Positions 17,170 to 26,330 of a stretch of 64,000 nucleotides of DNA are shown here, piece by piece. The notes under the pieces were generated by a model. That model was given only the letters and a program-made list of their open reading frames with translations, was not told where the DNA came from and made no database searches. Origin of the DNA: Spirochaetales bacterium (GTDB lineage: Bacteria; Spirochaetota; Spirochaetia; SZUA-6; RPPD01); the NCBI GenBank assembly GCA_016930675.1, contig JAFGGG010000004.1, positions 62,001 to 126,000 on the forward strand, read 5' to 3'. The translations under genes were made by a program, and so were the position numbers. Positions within the stretch are counted from its first letter, which is position 1. Every line of letters begins with the position of its first letter.

Positions 17170-17579
17170 TAAAATGTTAATTCTATTGTTTCGTCATTAA
17201 AACGGCTTTCTAAATCAGGACTGTCCGGAAGCACACCCCATGTGTAGTGGTTTGTATCTTCGTATGCATATATTTTTATGTGTGATATTTTATTGTTAAT
17301 CCAGATTACGGATAGATATGGATAAGAAGCGTCTCTTCCGTAGACTAGTACCGCTTTTCTTTCAACACCTGCAAACCATTTCATTGGAATATAGATTGAA
17401 GCAGTATCCATTCTGCTGGTCCAATAAACAACTTTATATCCTAAAAAATGTGAATATATTTTTAGTATTAAAAAGTTCTTGATATATGCTGATTCCATGT
17501 CATCATTTTGTTGAGCCGCCAAAGGTGTTATATGGAGAAAAAAGAATACAATAAAGAGCACAAACAGATATTTTTTCAT
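17169..17579 (-). CDS. Small secreted protein of unknown function
   Basis: A 136-residue protein with a clear signal peptide (MKKYLFVLFIVFFFLHI then a likely cut after LAAQ), so it is exported. The mature part is about 115 residues, aromatic-rich and mostly beta-like, with no recognised motif. The start at 17579 is fixed by AGGAGGAAATGAG just upstream, although the frame stays open for 12 more codons. It overlaps the M24 peptidase start by one base, so the two are probably co-expressed. Confidence 0.75.
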   Translation of the reverse strand: MKKYLFVLFIVFFFLHITPLAAQQNDDMESAYIKNFLILKIYSHFLGYKVVYWTSRMDTASIYIPMKWFAGVERKAVLVYGRDASYPYLSVIWINNKISHIKIYAYEDTNHYTWGVLPDSPDLESRFNDETIELTF

Positions 17580-17612
17580 CTCATTTCCTCCTGTTCTCCT
17601 GCTTACACGAAG

Positions 17613-17632
17613 CACCGGCTTGACCGGTGGCT
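17613..17632 (-). other. Hairpin in the 5' leader of the small secreted protein gene
   Basis: Arms CACCGG and CCGGTG with a 5-base loop (CTTGA) form a hairpin about 35 bases before the ATG at 17579. Read on the minus strand it lies downstream of the proposed promoter, so it would be in the mRNA leader. On the plus strand it is followed by GCTTTT, but no gene there needs a terminator. Confidence 0.4.
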
Positions 17633-17647
17633 TTTGGTTGTGTACTC

Positions 17648-17677
17648 ATTATAATACTATTATAAGCGGAATTGCAA
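17648..17677 (-). promoter_or_regulatory. Probable promoter for the 17169-17579 gene
   Basis: On the minus strand, TTGCAA (17677-17672) is followed after 18 bases by a perfect TATAAT (17653-17648). Transcription would begin near 17641 and give a leader of about 60 bases with a hairpin. Confidence 0.4.
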
Positions 17678-17894
17678 GAATTTTTTATTTTAACAGGCAG
17701 CAGGATAAGGACCATAAAATTGAATGCAGGATTTTTTCGGTTTGAATACGATTATGATAAATATTTTGGAATTTTATAAAAATGATATATATTTAAGCTT
17801 AAAGATTAATTAACACAAATGAATACAATTTGATGTTGAATTCTTTATAACTATTTGTCATAATAAAATTTATTCCATTTTTACGGGGAAAAAA

Positions 17895-18779
17895 GTGGCG
17901 GCAGTACAATTATCACAATTGGTAGATATCTCCAAGCCGCAGTATATCCTTACTGAAATAAAAAAACTATTTACAGCGCATTATAAAAGCGGTGAATTTA
18001 GTGCCCTTAAGCAAAGTTTTTTTCAAATTCGGGATCTGTTTTCCGGAAAAATGAAGGGTTACAGGGAATGTAATACCGAGTATCATGATTTAAGACATAC
18101 TTTGGATACTTTTTTAGCCGTAGCCCGGTTGATTGATGGTTATAATTTAACTGAAAAGAAATTTGATGTACAAAAAGCGGAGAATCTTTTAAAGGCCGCG
18201 CTTTTTCATGATACGGGCTATATTCAAGAGGAATGGGACACTTCAGGAACAGGCGCTAAATACACTCAGGAACATGTAAACAGGAGTACTCATTTTGTAG
18301 AGAAAAATGCCAAGCAGCTTGAATTGGATTCTAATGATGTGGAATCTATTAATTCATATATTATCTGCTCTCATCTTGGTACTGATTTTGAAGTTCTCTC
18401 CTTTGCAAGCGGAATTGATCGTATTGCGGGAGCCATTTTGGGAACAAGTGACTTGTTAGGGCAGATGTCCGACCGGATTTACCTCGAAAAGTTATTATTT
18501 TTGTATTATGAATTCAGAGAGGCGTCAATCCCGGGTTACGACACGGAATTCGATATTATTCGAAAAACACTGGATTTTTATGAAGTTGTAAAACAAAGAC
18601 TGCAAACAACGTTTTTCAATATTTTTAACCATGCCCAAACTCATTTTCAGCGCAGATACGATATTAATCGCAACCTCTATATTGATGCCATGGAAAACAA
18701 TATAAAGTATGTAAAAAAAATAATCCAGGATGAGAGTACCAATTTTCGGGATAAACTGCATAGAGTAAATTTCAAATAA
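17895..18779 (+). CDS. HD-domain phosphohydrolase-like protein
   Basis: A 294-residue soluble protein. An HD metal-binding series is visible: YHDLRHTLDTF (first His), ALFHDTGY (the His-Asp pair, near residue 106), EHVNRSTHF and a later CSHLG plus an Asp in TSDLLGQMSDR. This pattern fits the HD superfamily of phosphohydrolases and cyclic-nucleotide phosphodiesterases. The substrate is unknown and no GYP signature of c-di-GMP-type HD-GYP enzymes is seen. The start is GTG at 17895, preceded by ACGGGGAA. It stands alone before a repeat-containing gap. Confidence 0.75.
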   Translation: MAAVQLSQLVDISKPQYILTEIKKLFTAHYKSGEFSALKQSFFQIRDLFSGKMKGYRECNTEYHDLRHTLDTFLAVARLIDGYNLTEKKFDVQKAENLLKAALFHDTGYIQEEWDTSGTGAKYTQEHVNRSTHFVEKNAKQLELDSNDVESINSYIICSHLGTDFEVLSFASGIDRIAGAILGTSDLLGQMSDRIYLEKLLFLYYEFREASIPGYDTEFDIIRKTLDFYEVVKQRLQTTFFNIFNHAQTHFQRRYDINRNLYIDAMENNIKYVKKIIQDESTNFRDKLHRVNFK

Positions 18780-18807
18780 AATGGTTCTGCCTAAAAAGAA
18801 AAATATA

Positions 18808-18828
18808 TCTCACGGAGCACACAGAGGA
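18808..18828 (-). repeat. Dispersed intergenic repeat, inverted copy
   Basis: Read on the minus strand this is TCCTCTGTGTGCTCCGTGAG plus one A. It has the same word structure as the elements at 13276 and 18854. With the 18854 copy it forms an inverted pair about 25 bases apart. Confidence 0.55.
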
Positions 18829-18853
18829 ATTTAATGTGCATATATTCAACCAT

Positions 18854-18882
18854 CTTTGTGAACTCCGTGAGCTCTGTGAAAG
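18854..18882 (+). repeat. Dispersed intergenic repeat, copy 2
   Basis: A 29-base element with CTCCGTGAGCTCTGTGA at its core. It matches 24 of 29 bases of the copy at 13276-13304 and lies between the HD-domain gene and the chemotaxis receptor. Confidence 0.6.
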
Positions 18883-19000
18883 ACTTATTAGACAACTGCG
18901 AATATTGAGTTCTCAATAATGTTATTATTGTGGCATTTCCCGAGTAATTTCTTATAATTTTAATAAAGGCGTATCAATAGCGGTGAGGCAGGAGAAAAGC

Positions 19001-20995
19001 ATGAATGAGAGTCATATCAGATTGAAAGTATTATCTGTCATTATTACAGTGGCGTTTTTTTTCGTAGTTTTTATGTGGTTTTTCAATACTATTTATGTAC
19101 AAAGGGATTGGGAGCGAAGCATCGAAACACTGCCCAGTTTTGCAGCGGTGGTTGTCGTTATTATACTCATTGCGGCTCTGGTTGTTTTTATTCGCTTGCG
19201 TTCGCTTGTTGCGGCCCTTCAAAAAATAAAGAGGGGTGTGGGATTGGAATTAAAGGAACGCCTGATGGCGAGGAAAGTAATTGTCCAGCTTCCGCTTATA
19301 ATAATCGCTTTAAATGTCTGTGGATTCTTAATCGGCCCTCCGGCGCAGATGCTCGTCGGGTTTTTTATTCGGGGTGAGGAATTCTTTACCGACATTAATA
19401 TGTTGATTTGCTTTTATAATGTTACCATCGGTCTCGTATGCGCCCTGTCCGTTATCATGCTTTGTAACATAGTGCTTGTCAAACCCAAGGAACTGCTTGC
19501 TATCCATTCTTTTAAAGCTATAGAGGGAGTAACCGTGAAGGATATGAGCATAAAGGGAAAAAGTATTTTACTGCCTATAGCTGTGGCGCTGATGTTTACA
19601 TCTATGATGGGTGTAGCGGGATACAGCGCGTTTAAAAGTGAGCTTGAATCCTTTAAATCGTTTGTTGTGACACAACATGCTGAAAAGGATTCGGATGTAA
19701 GCTCCGAGAGTGATTTTAATGATACGAACGATTATATCAGAGAAAAGGAAGGACAATACCTTGGCGATATTATTTTCTTGTACATATGCTTGATGCTTGT
19801 TGCTTGCGGTATAGGTTTCATTTTTGCCAGTGATCAGATGAAGCAGTTAAACCGGATAAACAAGCGGATGCGCGAGCTGCTTTCCGGGGGAGGGGATTTA
19901 ACAACCCGGTTAAGCATAATTCATTTCAATGAATTGGGAGAGCTTACAAGTCTGGTAAATGAGTTCATGTCTTATCTTTTACAACTACTCATGCAGGTAA
20001 AAAATGTGGGATCGGAAATAACAGGATCTTCCGAATCATTAAATGATTTTATAAGAAAAATGGATTCGTATATCGCCGAGCTTAATCAAAGCAGTGGTTT
20101 TGCTTCTGATAGCACCAAAAAGCAGGAAAAGGTAGTAACTAATACCAATAACATAGTGCAAGAGATGTTGCAGGCCATCGAGAATGTTTCAAATAATGTC
20201 AATGTCCAGGCCACTTATATTCAGGAGAGCTCGGCTGCGGTAGAAGAAATGACCGCCGGTATTAATTCAATTACCTCAACAACAGCAGAGGCTCATAAGC
20301 TTTCCGATCAATTGGTTGAACTGGCTCAAGGAGGAGACGAGATAGTCCAGGAGACGATTAACGCCATCAAGGATATCCAAAAGGCATCCAACATGGTAAA
20401 TGAGATCATTGAAATGATATCCTACCTGGCTTCACAGACCGATCTGTTAGCCATGAATGCGGCCATCGAAGCTGCCCACGCCGGTGAGTATGGTAAAGGA
20501 TTTGCAGTTGTGGCCGACGAAATCAGAAATCTGGCAATAGAGAGCGGAGAAAGCAGTAATCAGATAGTTGAACAGATAAAGGCCATGAATGCTTTTGTGA
20601 CCGAAGGAGTCGAACTGTCGGCAAAAACAGGCGATGCACTGCAAAAAATAAGAACAGACACTTTGAGGAATACTGAAATTGTGAACTCCGTGGCCAACGC
20701 CATGGAGGAACAAAAAATAGGCGCACACCAGATACTGGCTTCAGTAGATTCGGTGGTAAACGCAACCGAAGAAATAAAGCAACTAACCAATAACCAATAC
20801 ACCATGAGTAGTGTTATCAGACAAATGATGGAAACACTTGTGGAATCTACGGATAAAATAAAGGAGGTTGTAAATCTTCAATCAAGATCGAGTATGAATT
20901 TAAGTGAGACGATTACCCATATTAAAGAAGTTGCTGATAGAAATAAGGAGCTGGTAGACAGGCTTCAAGCCGCTTTAAACAAGTTTAAACTATAG
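19001..20995 (+). CDS. Methyl-accepting chemotaxis protein
   Basis: A 664-residue transmembrane receptor that relays signals to CheA/CheW. The N-terminal half has about six hydrophobic helices (residues 10-290) rather than the usual two helices around a large periplasmic domain, leaving only a short acidic external loop near residue 225. A HAMP-like segment follows, then long coiled coils and the conserved hairpin tip (AMNAAIEAAHAGEYGKGFAV) near residue 490. No C-terminal CheR-binding pentapeptide is seen. The ATG at 19001 is preceded by GCAGGAGA and preferred over a GTG six codons earlier. It implies a motile host. Confidence 0.92.
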   Translation: MNESHIRLKVLSVIITVAFFFVVFMWFFNTIYVQRDWERSIETLPSFAAVVVVIILIAALVVFIRLRSLVAALQKIKRGVGLELKERLMARKVIVQLPLIIIALNVCGFLIGPPAQMLVGFFIRGEEFFTDINMLICFYNVTIGLVCALSVIMLCNIVLVKPKELLAIHSFKAIEGVTVKDMSIKGKSILLPIAVALMFTSMMGVAGYSAFKSELESFKSFVVTQHAEKDSDVSSESDFNDTNDYIREKEGQYLGDIIFLYICLMLVACGIGFIFASDQMKQLNRINKRMRELLSGGGDLTTRLSIIHFNELGELTSLVNEFMSYLLQLLMQVKNVGSEITGSSESLNDFIRKMDSYIAELNQSSGFASDSTKKQEKVVTNTNNIVQEMLQAIENVSNNVNVQATYIQESSAAVEEMTAGINSITSTTAEAHKLSDQLVELAQGGDEIVQETINAIKDIQKASNMVNEIIEMISYLASQTDLLAMNAAIEAAHAGEYGKGFAVVADEIRNLAIESGESSNQIVEQIKAMNAFVTEGVELSAKTGDALQKIRTDTLRNTEIVNSVANAMEEQKIGAHQILASVDSVVNATEEIKQLTNNQYTMSSVIRQMMETLVESTDKIKEVVNLQSRSSMNLSETITHIKEVADRNKELVDRLQAALNKFKL

Positions 20996-21022
20996 GCTGT
21001 ACGTTTATAATATTACCCGTCT

Positions 21023-21487
21023 TTACGAAAGCTCCATCATATTGGTAATAAGTGAATGAATTGACGTTATATAAATAATATCCCACACACCGATCAAAAA
21101 GCAAAGCAAAGCTAACGGGATGTGGATTTTGATCAGTTTTAAGTACCATTGTTTATGAGTAAATTTAGTATCTGCTTGTTTTGAAAAATATCCGCCTAGC
21201 TTTTGCATAATGGCTACGGTTAGTAAAACACCGACCGTAAGGGTTGTTATGTGGGAAAATAGTAGGCTTAAGAATAAGATAAGACCCAAATTTTGGATTG
21301 TGAGCTCTGTCTGAAAAAAGAAAAGGATAATAAGATAGATTAATGACCATAGAAAAAGTAATCCGCTGAGTGCACCCTGAAGTAAAATAATCGGATAGGT
21401 AAGCCTGATTCGACGTTTGGATTTCAACATAATACTCAGCACGCAAAGAAAAGCTGCTGACAATAGTAATATTCCTGCCGTTATCAT
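21023..21487 (-). CDS. Four-helix membrane protein of unknown function
   Basis: A 154-residue hydrophobic protein with four predicted helices, the last pair separated by a basic cytosolic loop (KQADTKFTHKQWYLK). The conserved-looking His residues (FSHITT and KIHIPLALL) recall small haem-binding or DUF-type membrane proteins, but no family can be named. The ATG has a good AAGGAGCAGATC upstream. It converges on the chemotaxis receptor gene. Confidence 0.65.
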   Translation of the reverse strand: MITAGILLLSAAFLCVLSIMLKSKRRIRLTYPIILLQGALSGLLFLWSLIYLIILFFFQTELTIQNLGLILFLSLLFSHITTLTVGVLLTVAIMQKLGGYFSKQADTKFTHKQWYLKLIKIHIPLALLCFLIGVWDIIYITSIHSLITNMMELS

Positions 21488-21742
21488 GATCTGCTCCTTG
21501 ATTATCGCGTTCTGAAGCTGTAACGCTCTGTCTGCCGTATAATGTGTTCCATATTATAGTATTAATCAATACTTTTATTTTAAAGGTAGCAGTCTCTTAT
21601 GATAAATTTTTATATTTAGCTTATACAAACAACACTTGCCATAGCTAAGAAATCTTATTATAATGTGTTTCTTTAATTGTCAAAAAAAGTGGAACTAAAA
21701 GCAATCATTAGTTTAAATTTTTTACATAAAAGGAGATGGCAA

Positions 21743-22159
21743 ATGAATAGGGGCTCGTATTCATTATTAATGTGTGGTTTTTGTACTCTGATATTGTTTG
21801 GCATATTTACCTGCGGAGCACCTGCGCCCGAACTGGAACTCACTTCGCATATGGATAACATTGTATCTATTATTAAAGAATACCGCTCGGATGCGGCATC
21901 AGCGGCTTCTGCCTTGGAACAGTATATAAACAACAACCTGGCTGAGATTAAAAATCTGGTAAAAACACTGGAAACACGAACAAGTTCGCAAAAAGATGAA
22001 AGCGAACTGAATGTGGATATGATTTTTAAACACACACGGATTATTGAGGGAATAATGCAACTGGAAGAGGAAGAACCGGCATTAATGAATGATGCAAGGA
22101 TAGAACAAGCACTTAAACCTTTATTTGAGGTTTTTAAAGATACCAACAAAAATGAGTAA
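21743..22159 (+). CDS. Putative lipoprotein of unknown function
   Basis: A 138-residue protein. The signal peptide ends in a lipobox-like LFGIFTCG, so Cys24 would be lipidated. The mature part is short, acidic and helical (YRSDAASAASALEQYINNN), probably a coiled coil. I chose the ATG at 21743 because AAAAGGAGATGGC precedes it; the frame is open 22 codons further upstream without such a site. It ends 20 bases before ilvC, so the two may share a transcript, although no functional link is obvious. Confidence 0.65.
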   Translation: MNRGSYSLLMCGFCTLILFGIFTCGAPAPELELTSHMDNIVSIIKEYRSDAASAASALEQYINNNLAEIKNLVKTLETRTSSQKDESELNVDMIFKHTRIIEGIMQLEEEEPALMNDARIEQALKPLFEVFKDTNKNE

Positions 22160-22179
22160 GAGAAAGGAGTTGGAAACTT

Positions 22180-23226
22180 ATGGCTAAAATTGATTTTGGC
22201 GGAGTAGTTGAGGAAATTGTCACCAGAGAAGAATTTCCTTTAAGCAAAGCTCAGGAAATATTGAAGAATGAAGTAATCGCGATTCTTGGATATGGTGTGC
22301 AGGGGCCTGCCCAGGCTCTGAATATGAAAGATAATGGAATTAATGTAATTATCGGACAGTCACAAGCAGACAAATTCTATTGGGAAAAAGCACTTAAAGA
22401 CGGTTGGGAACCGGGAAAAACACTGTTCTCATTGGAAGAGGCTACCGAGAAAGGTACGATTATTATGTATCTCATTTCGGATGCCGGACAGATGGCCATG
22501 TGGCCGAAAATTAAACCGCATTTGAAAGAGGGCGATGCGCTTTATTTTTCTCATGGGTTTTCTATTGTGTATAGCGATCAGACAGGCGTTATTCCCCCCG
22601 ACAATATTGATGTTATTTTAGTCGCGCCCAAGGGATCAGGCACAAGTGTTCGGGCAAATTTTTTAGAAGGAAGAGGAATAAACTCAAGCTATGCTGTATA
22701 CAGGGATCATACAGGCAGGGCCTTGGAAAGAACCTTGGCCTGTGGAATCGGAGTTGGATCGGGATATTTATTCCCGACTACCTTTGAAAAGGAAGTGCAC
22801 AGCGATCTGACAGGTGAACGGGGAGTTTTGATGGGAGCCTTGGCCGGCATCATGGAAGCACAGTATAATCTGTTACGTAAACACGGTCACAGCCCCAGCG
22901 AGGCATTTAATGAAACCGTCGAAGAACTCACACAGAGTTTGATCAGACTTGTGGATCAAAACGGAATGGATTGGATGTACAGTAATTGCAGTGCCACGGC
23001 CCAACGCGGTGCTCTGGATTGGAGACATAAATTCCGAAAAGCCGTTGAGCCTGTGTTTGACAATCTCTATCAGAGTGTGATCTCGGGAGAAGAGACCCGT
23101 ATTGTACTGGCGGCAAACAGCGCGCCCGACTATAAACAAAAACTTGATGCGGAACTGGCTGAAATGCGCGAGTCAGAAATGTGGAAGGCAGGCACTCAGG
23201 TGAGAGGATTGCGACCTCATAAATAA
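22180..23226 (+). CDS. ilvC: Ketol-acid reductoisomerase
   Basis: Converts acetolactate or acetohydroxybutyrate to the dihydroxy acid in valine, leucine and isoleucine synthesis, using NADPH and Mg2+. The 348-residue protein shows the Rossmann motif LGYGVQGPAQ near residue 37, SHGFSIVY, VAPKGSGTSVR, the GRGINSSYAV block, and the metal-ligand helix ERGVLMGALAGIMEAQ. Several blocks, for example APKGSGTSVR, RGINSSYAV and a TAQRGALDW segment, look closer to the fungal Ilv5/Bacteroidetes type than to the roughly 330-residue common bacterial class I enzyme; that is from memory of those sequences. No other branched-chain gene lies nearby. A good AAAGGAG precedes the ATG, and a terminator follows. 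Confidence 0.95.
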   Translation: MAKIDFGGVVEEIVTREEFPLSKAQEILKNEVIAILGYGVQGPAQALNMKDNGINVIIGQSQADKFYWEKALKDGWEPGKTLFSLEEATEKGTIIMYLISDAGQMAMWPKIKPHLKEGDALYFSHGFSIVYSDQTGVIPPDNIDVILVAPKGSGTSVRANFLEGRGINSSYAVYRDHTGRALERTLACGIGVGSGYLFPTTFEKEVHSDLTGERGVLMGALAGIMEAQYNLLRKHGHSPSEAFNETVEELTQSLIRLVDQNGMDWMYSNCSATAQRGALDWRHKFRKAVEPVFDNLYQSVISGEETRIVLAANSAPDYKQKLDAELAEMRESEMWKAGTQVRGLRPHK

Positions 23227-23260
23227 GTGTTGCCTGAGAAAATATTAGTCATGGAAGATA

Positions 23261-23289
23261 AGCTCCGGGATATCCCCGGGGCTTTTTTT
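23261..23289 (+). terminator. Rho-independent terminator after ilvC
   Basis: A nine-pair stem, AGCTCCGGG with CCCGGGGCT (one G-T pair), around an ATATC loop is followed directly by a run of seven T. It lies about 35 bases past the ilvC stop. Confidence 0.85.
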
Positions 23290-23328
23290 ATGAGTTTGGG
23301 TAAAGGACTACAACAAGTAAGAGGTTGC

Positions 23329-23883
23329 TTATTTTTGCTTTTTATCGGTTGACCGGTAGTAAAAGAAGTTATAGAGAATCAGTCCCAAGCCAATAATTAC
23401 GATGATAATGGGCCACCATCTGAGTACGAAATCTTTAAATTTTATCTCTGTTAGTTCAAGGCTGAAGGGAAAGAAGAGAATCGACAAGAGTATCATGGCG
23501 ATCGCGGAGATAATAATCCCGGTGCGGGTTCTCGCCCGTTTTTTAAAGGCATAGGGGATCAGGGAAAAACCGGTAATCACCATAAACGCAGGCCATATTT
23601 TTGCGAGGCTCTTTAAAGGAACGGGAATGAGCGGTGTATTTTGCAGGAAAAAAAACAGGCCGCCGAGGGTCAGGATCATTCCCGGTAAAATATATTGAGC
23701 GGATAGACCTTTAAAATACACGAGATAGAGCAGCACAAGGCCTCCGACTAAAAATGGCAGAGGCCAGGAATCTCCGAATGAAATAATCCCCAGCGATTGG
23801 AGGAGTAATACTCCGCCAACGATGAAAAGTAAAATACCGATAACTAATAATTTTTGTGGAAAACGTTGATTGTATTTTTTCAT
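23329..23883 (-). CDS. LiaF/DUF5668-like multi-helix membrane protein
   Basis: A 184-residue protein with about six short hydrophobic helices arranged as repeated pairs ([56 protein letters not shown]). The 'xxWPxxxxxxGxxLL' pattern is typical of LiaI/LiaF-type transmembrane regions. There is no soluble domain beyond a basic tail. Its start overlaps the icd stop by four bases (ATGA), so it is translated after icd; the functional link is unclear. Confidence 0.7.
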   Translation of the reverse strand: MKKYNQRFPQKLLVIGILLFIVGGVLLLQSLGIISFGDSWPLPFLVGGLVLLYLVYFKGLSAQYILPGMILTLGGLFFFLQNTPLIPVPLKSLAKIWPAFMVITGFSLIPYAFKKRARTRTGIIISAIAMILLSILFFPFSLELTEIKFKDFVLRWWPIIIVIIGLGLILYNFFYYRSTDKKQK

Positions 23884-25088
23884 TGCTCCATATTCTCAAT
23901 AATAGATTTTCCAAAATCACTGGTGGAAACCTTGGTGGCATTTTCCATAAGCCGGGCGAAATCATAGGTTACGATTTTTTTAGCTATTGTTTTACGAATA
24001 CCGCTTTCAATTAATTCTGCTGCTTCCGTCCATCCCATATAATCAAACATCATTTTTCCGGAAAGGATGATGGAACTGGGATTAACAACGTTCTTTCCGG
24101 CATATTTTGGCGCAGTACCGTGCGTTGCTTCAAAAATAGCGTATCCGTTCTCAAAATTAATATTAGCTCCCGGTGCTATTCCGATGCCGCCCACCTGAGC
24201 TGCCAAAGCGTCGGAAATATAATCGCCGTTAAGGTTCATGGTAGCGATAACATCAAAATTGGTCGGTCGTGTGAGTACTTGTTGTAAAAAAATATCTGCA
24301 ATCGTATCCTGGATTACTATTTTATTATGATTTCCGCTTTGCGCTTCCTCCCACTTAATAACATGGTCTGAGAATTCCCGTTTTGCCAATTGGTAGCCCC
24401 ACTCCGCGAACGCTCCCTCAGTGAATTTTTGGATATTTCCTTTATGCACAAAAGTGACACTTCGGCGCTTATGATTAATGGCATATTGAAGGGCAGCTCT
24501 CACCAGTCTTTCGGTCCCCGTAATACTGATCGGTTTTATGCCGATTCCGGAGTCTGCTCGGATGTGCCATGAAAATTTTTCTTTTAAAAAGTTTAAGAGC
24601 TCTCCGGCTTCCGGAGTTCCCTGTTTGACTTCGTAGCCGGCATATACATCTTCAGTATTCTCTCTAAATACCACCATATCGATGAGCTCCGGATTTTTAA
24701 CGGGAGAAGGTACACCTGTAAAATAGCTTATGGGTCTTAGGCACACATAGAGGTCGAGTTTTTGACGTAGGGTTACATTCAGACTGCGATATCCTCCTCC
24801 TACCGGAGTAGTAAGCGGACCTTTGATTCCGATAAGATATTGTTTAAATGCCTGCAGTGTGGCTTCCGGCAGCCATTCTCCGAATTTGTCTTTTGCTTTA
24901 AGCCCCGCAAAAACCTCCAGCCACTCGATTTTTCTTCGGCCCCGATAAGCTTTGTCTACCGCGGCATTAAAAACCGCTACCGCCGCGGTCCATATGTCGG
25001 GACCGATCCCATCACCTTCGATATAAGGAATTATCGGAATGTCGGGAACAACTAATTTGTTATCGCGCATTTGAATTTTTTCTGACAT
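23880..25088 (-). CDS. icd: NADP-dependent isocitrate dehydrogenase
   Basis: Oxidises isocitrate to 2-oxoglutarate in the TCA cycle. The 402-residue protein follows the E. coli Icd pattern: [11 protein letters not shown] near residue 24, the substrate and phosphorylation loop [13 protein letters not shown] with its Ser, [23 protein letters not shown], and the nucleotide-binding block [14 protein letters not shown]. The Lys-Tyr pair of the adenosine loop ([11 protein letters not shown]) supports NADP use. It starts the small operon with the LiaF-like membrane protein. Confidence 0.95.
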   Translation of the reverse strand: MSEKIQMRDNKLVVPDIPIIPYIEGDGIGPDIWTAAVAVFNAAVDKAYRGRRKIEWLEVFAGLKAKDKFGEWLPEATLQAFKQYLIGIKGPLTTPVGGGYRSLNVTLRQKLDLYVCLRPISYFTGVPSPVKNPELIDMVVFRENTEDVYAGYEVKQGTPEAGELLNFLKEKFSWHIRADSGIGIKPISITGTERLVRAALQYAINHKRRSVTFVHKGNIQKFTEGAFAEWGYQLAKREFSDHVIKWEEAQSGNHNKIVIQDTIADIFLQQVLTRPTNFDVIATMNLNGDYISDALAAQVGGIGIAPGANINFENGYAIFEATHGTAPKYAGKNVVNPSSIILSGKMMFDYMGWTEAAELIESGIRKTIAKKIVTYDFARLMENATKVSTSDFGKSIIENMEQ

Positions 25089-25253
25089 TTCTTTGCCTTA
25101 CTCTATTTCGATCTTTTAGACTGACCGCATATATATTTTTTTGAATGCAATCCGCGTTTACGTTACATACTATTTTTAGTTAATGCTATTTGAGTATAGC
25201 ATAATTCGCTATACTTGCCAACTCCTCTTTTTTTTGTTATGATGAGCATCCTC

Positions 25254-26330
25254 ATGTGCGCGATTCACCGGAATTATTTAGTTATTGTTGCTGTTTTTTG
25301 TGTTTTATGTATACTCACAGGCTGTGCCGGTCAATATTCGTATTTCATTGTCGGATCACAGGATGAGCAAAATCGGCTTAAAGAACTCTTTACCTTACTT
25401 GACGTATATAAAAAGCCCGCAAATTATCAGGAGCGGTTTGTTATAATCAGTCAAATTTCCAATCTGCTTTATAATTCAGGCAACACTCATAAGCAGATAC
25501 TATTTCTCACCACGTATGTGCAGAATAATCCGGAAGACGTGTATAGCGGTTATTATTTAGCCCTTGCTGCACATACGTATGAACTTTTAGATGAAACAAA
25601 ATTCGCGAAGTATTATTATAAAAAAATCTTTCACAACTATCCCGATTTATCATTTAAAAACACATTTTTACATCTTTTGTGTTTGCAGAAGCTTGTGACA
25701 ATGATCAAGCGTCCTGAAGAAAGAATCGCGTATTATAAGGAACTCATTGAGAATTATAGCAACTATGTAAATTTGGGTGAAGTATATTTCTTTTTGGCCA
25801 GAACTTATGAAGAACTCGGTGAGTGGGATCAGGCGCTGCTTACCTATCAGCAGTTTCTTAAATACCCGAATGCGGAGATAGCGGGATTTCCCGACGCCTA
25901 TCATAATGTAATGGCTAAAGTGGAACTTTATAATGTTCCACCCACATGGGTTGTCTCGGATTTGAATGTATTGGTCTCACGAATTCGAGAAGCGATTATC
26001 AACAAAGATACGGATTTGCTTTATTTTTATAGAGCAAAAACCAATTTTTTCGCCATGACATGGGAACAAAAAAAATATGTCAAACAAGAACAATTTATTC
26101 GCAGCAGGATTGTTGATTATTTGGGTGGTTTTTTATATCAATCAAGTGTTGTTGTCGCCGATGAATTAGATGTAGATTCAAGTTCGCAAGAGGCTTATCT
26201 GCTTACAAAAAATTGGGAGTATGACAAACGGACATGGTATTTCTATTTTCGACGTGTGGAATACGGACCCGATCCTGAAATCAATGGAGGTTGGGAATGG
26301 GCTGGTATCTTTTTCGGAGAAAAACTCTAA
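25254..26330 (+). CDS. Putative lipoprotein with TPR-like helical repeats
   Basis: About 358 residues. A signal peptide (IVAVFCVLCILTGCAG) ends in an LTGC lipobox, so the protein is probably anchored to a membrane. The body has helix pairs with TPR-like spacing (GEVYFFLARTYEELGEWDQAL is one clear unit near residue 180). The C-terminal third is beta-rich with DKRTWYFYFRRVEYG. The start is uncertain: ATGs at 25239, 25242 and 25254 and a TTG at 25215 are all in frame and none has a good ribosome site. Its end overlaps the start of the lytic transglycosylase, so a shared wall or envelope role is likely. Confidence 0.7.
   Translation: MCAIHRNYLVIVAVFCVLCILTGCAGQYSYFIVGSQDEQNRLKELFTLLDVYKKPANYQERFVIISQISNLLYNSGNTHKQILFLTTYVQNNPEDVYSGYYLALAAHTYELLDETKFAKYYYKKIFHNYPDLSFKNTFLHLLCLQKLVTMIKRPEERIAYYKELIENYSNYVNLGEVYFFLARTYEELGEWDQALLTYQQFLKYPNAEIAGFPDAYHNVMAKVELYNVPPTWVVSDLNVLVSRIREAIINKDTDLLYFYRAKTNFFAMTWEQKKYVKQEQFIRSRIVDYLGGFLYQSSVVVADELDVDSSSQEAYLLTKNWEYDKRTWYFYFRRVEYGPDPEINGGWEWAGIFFGEKL

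Larger units (their letters stand above)
17580..17894. other. Divergent intergenic region between secreted protein and HD-domain gene
   Basis: About 315 bases without a gene. It holds a probable minus-strand promoter and leader hairpin (listed separately). The remaining part toward 17895 is very AT-rich, with no recognisable coding frame or clear promoter for the HD-domain gene. Confidence 0.6.

Noticed and set aside
17895-18779. Reading the HD-domain protein as a c-di-AMP phosphodiesterase
   Set aside because: The PgpH class has a 7TM membrane part and this protein is soluble; the HD motif alone does not show the substrate.
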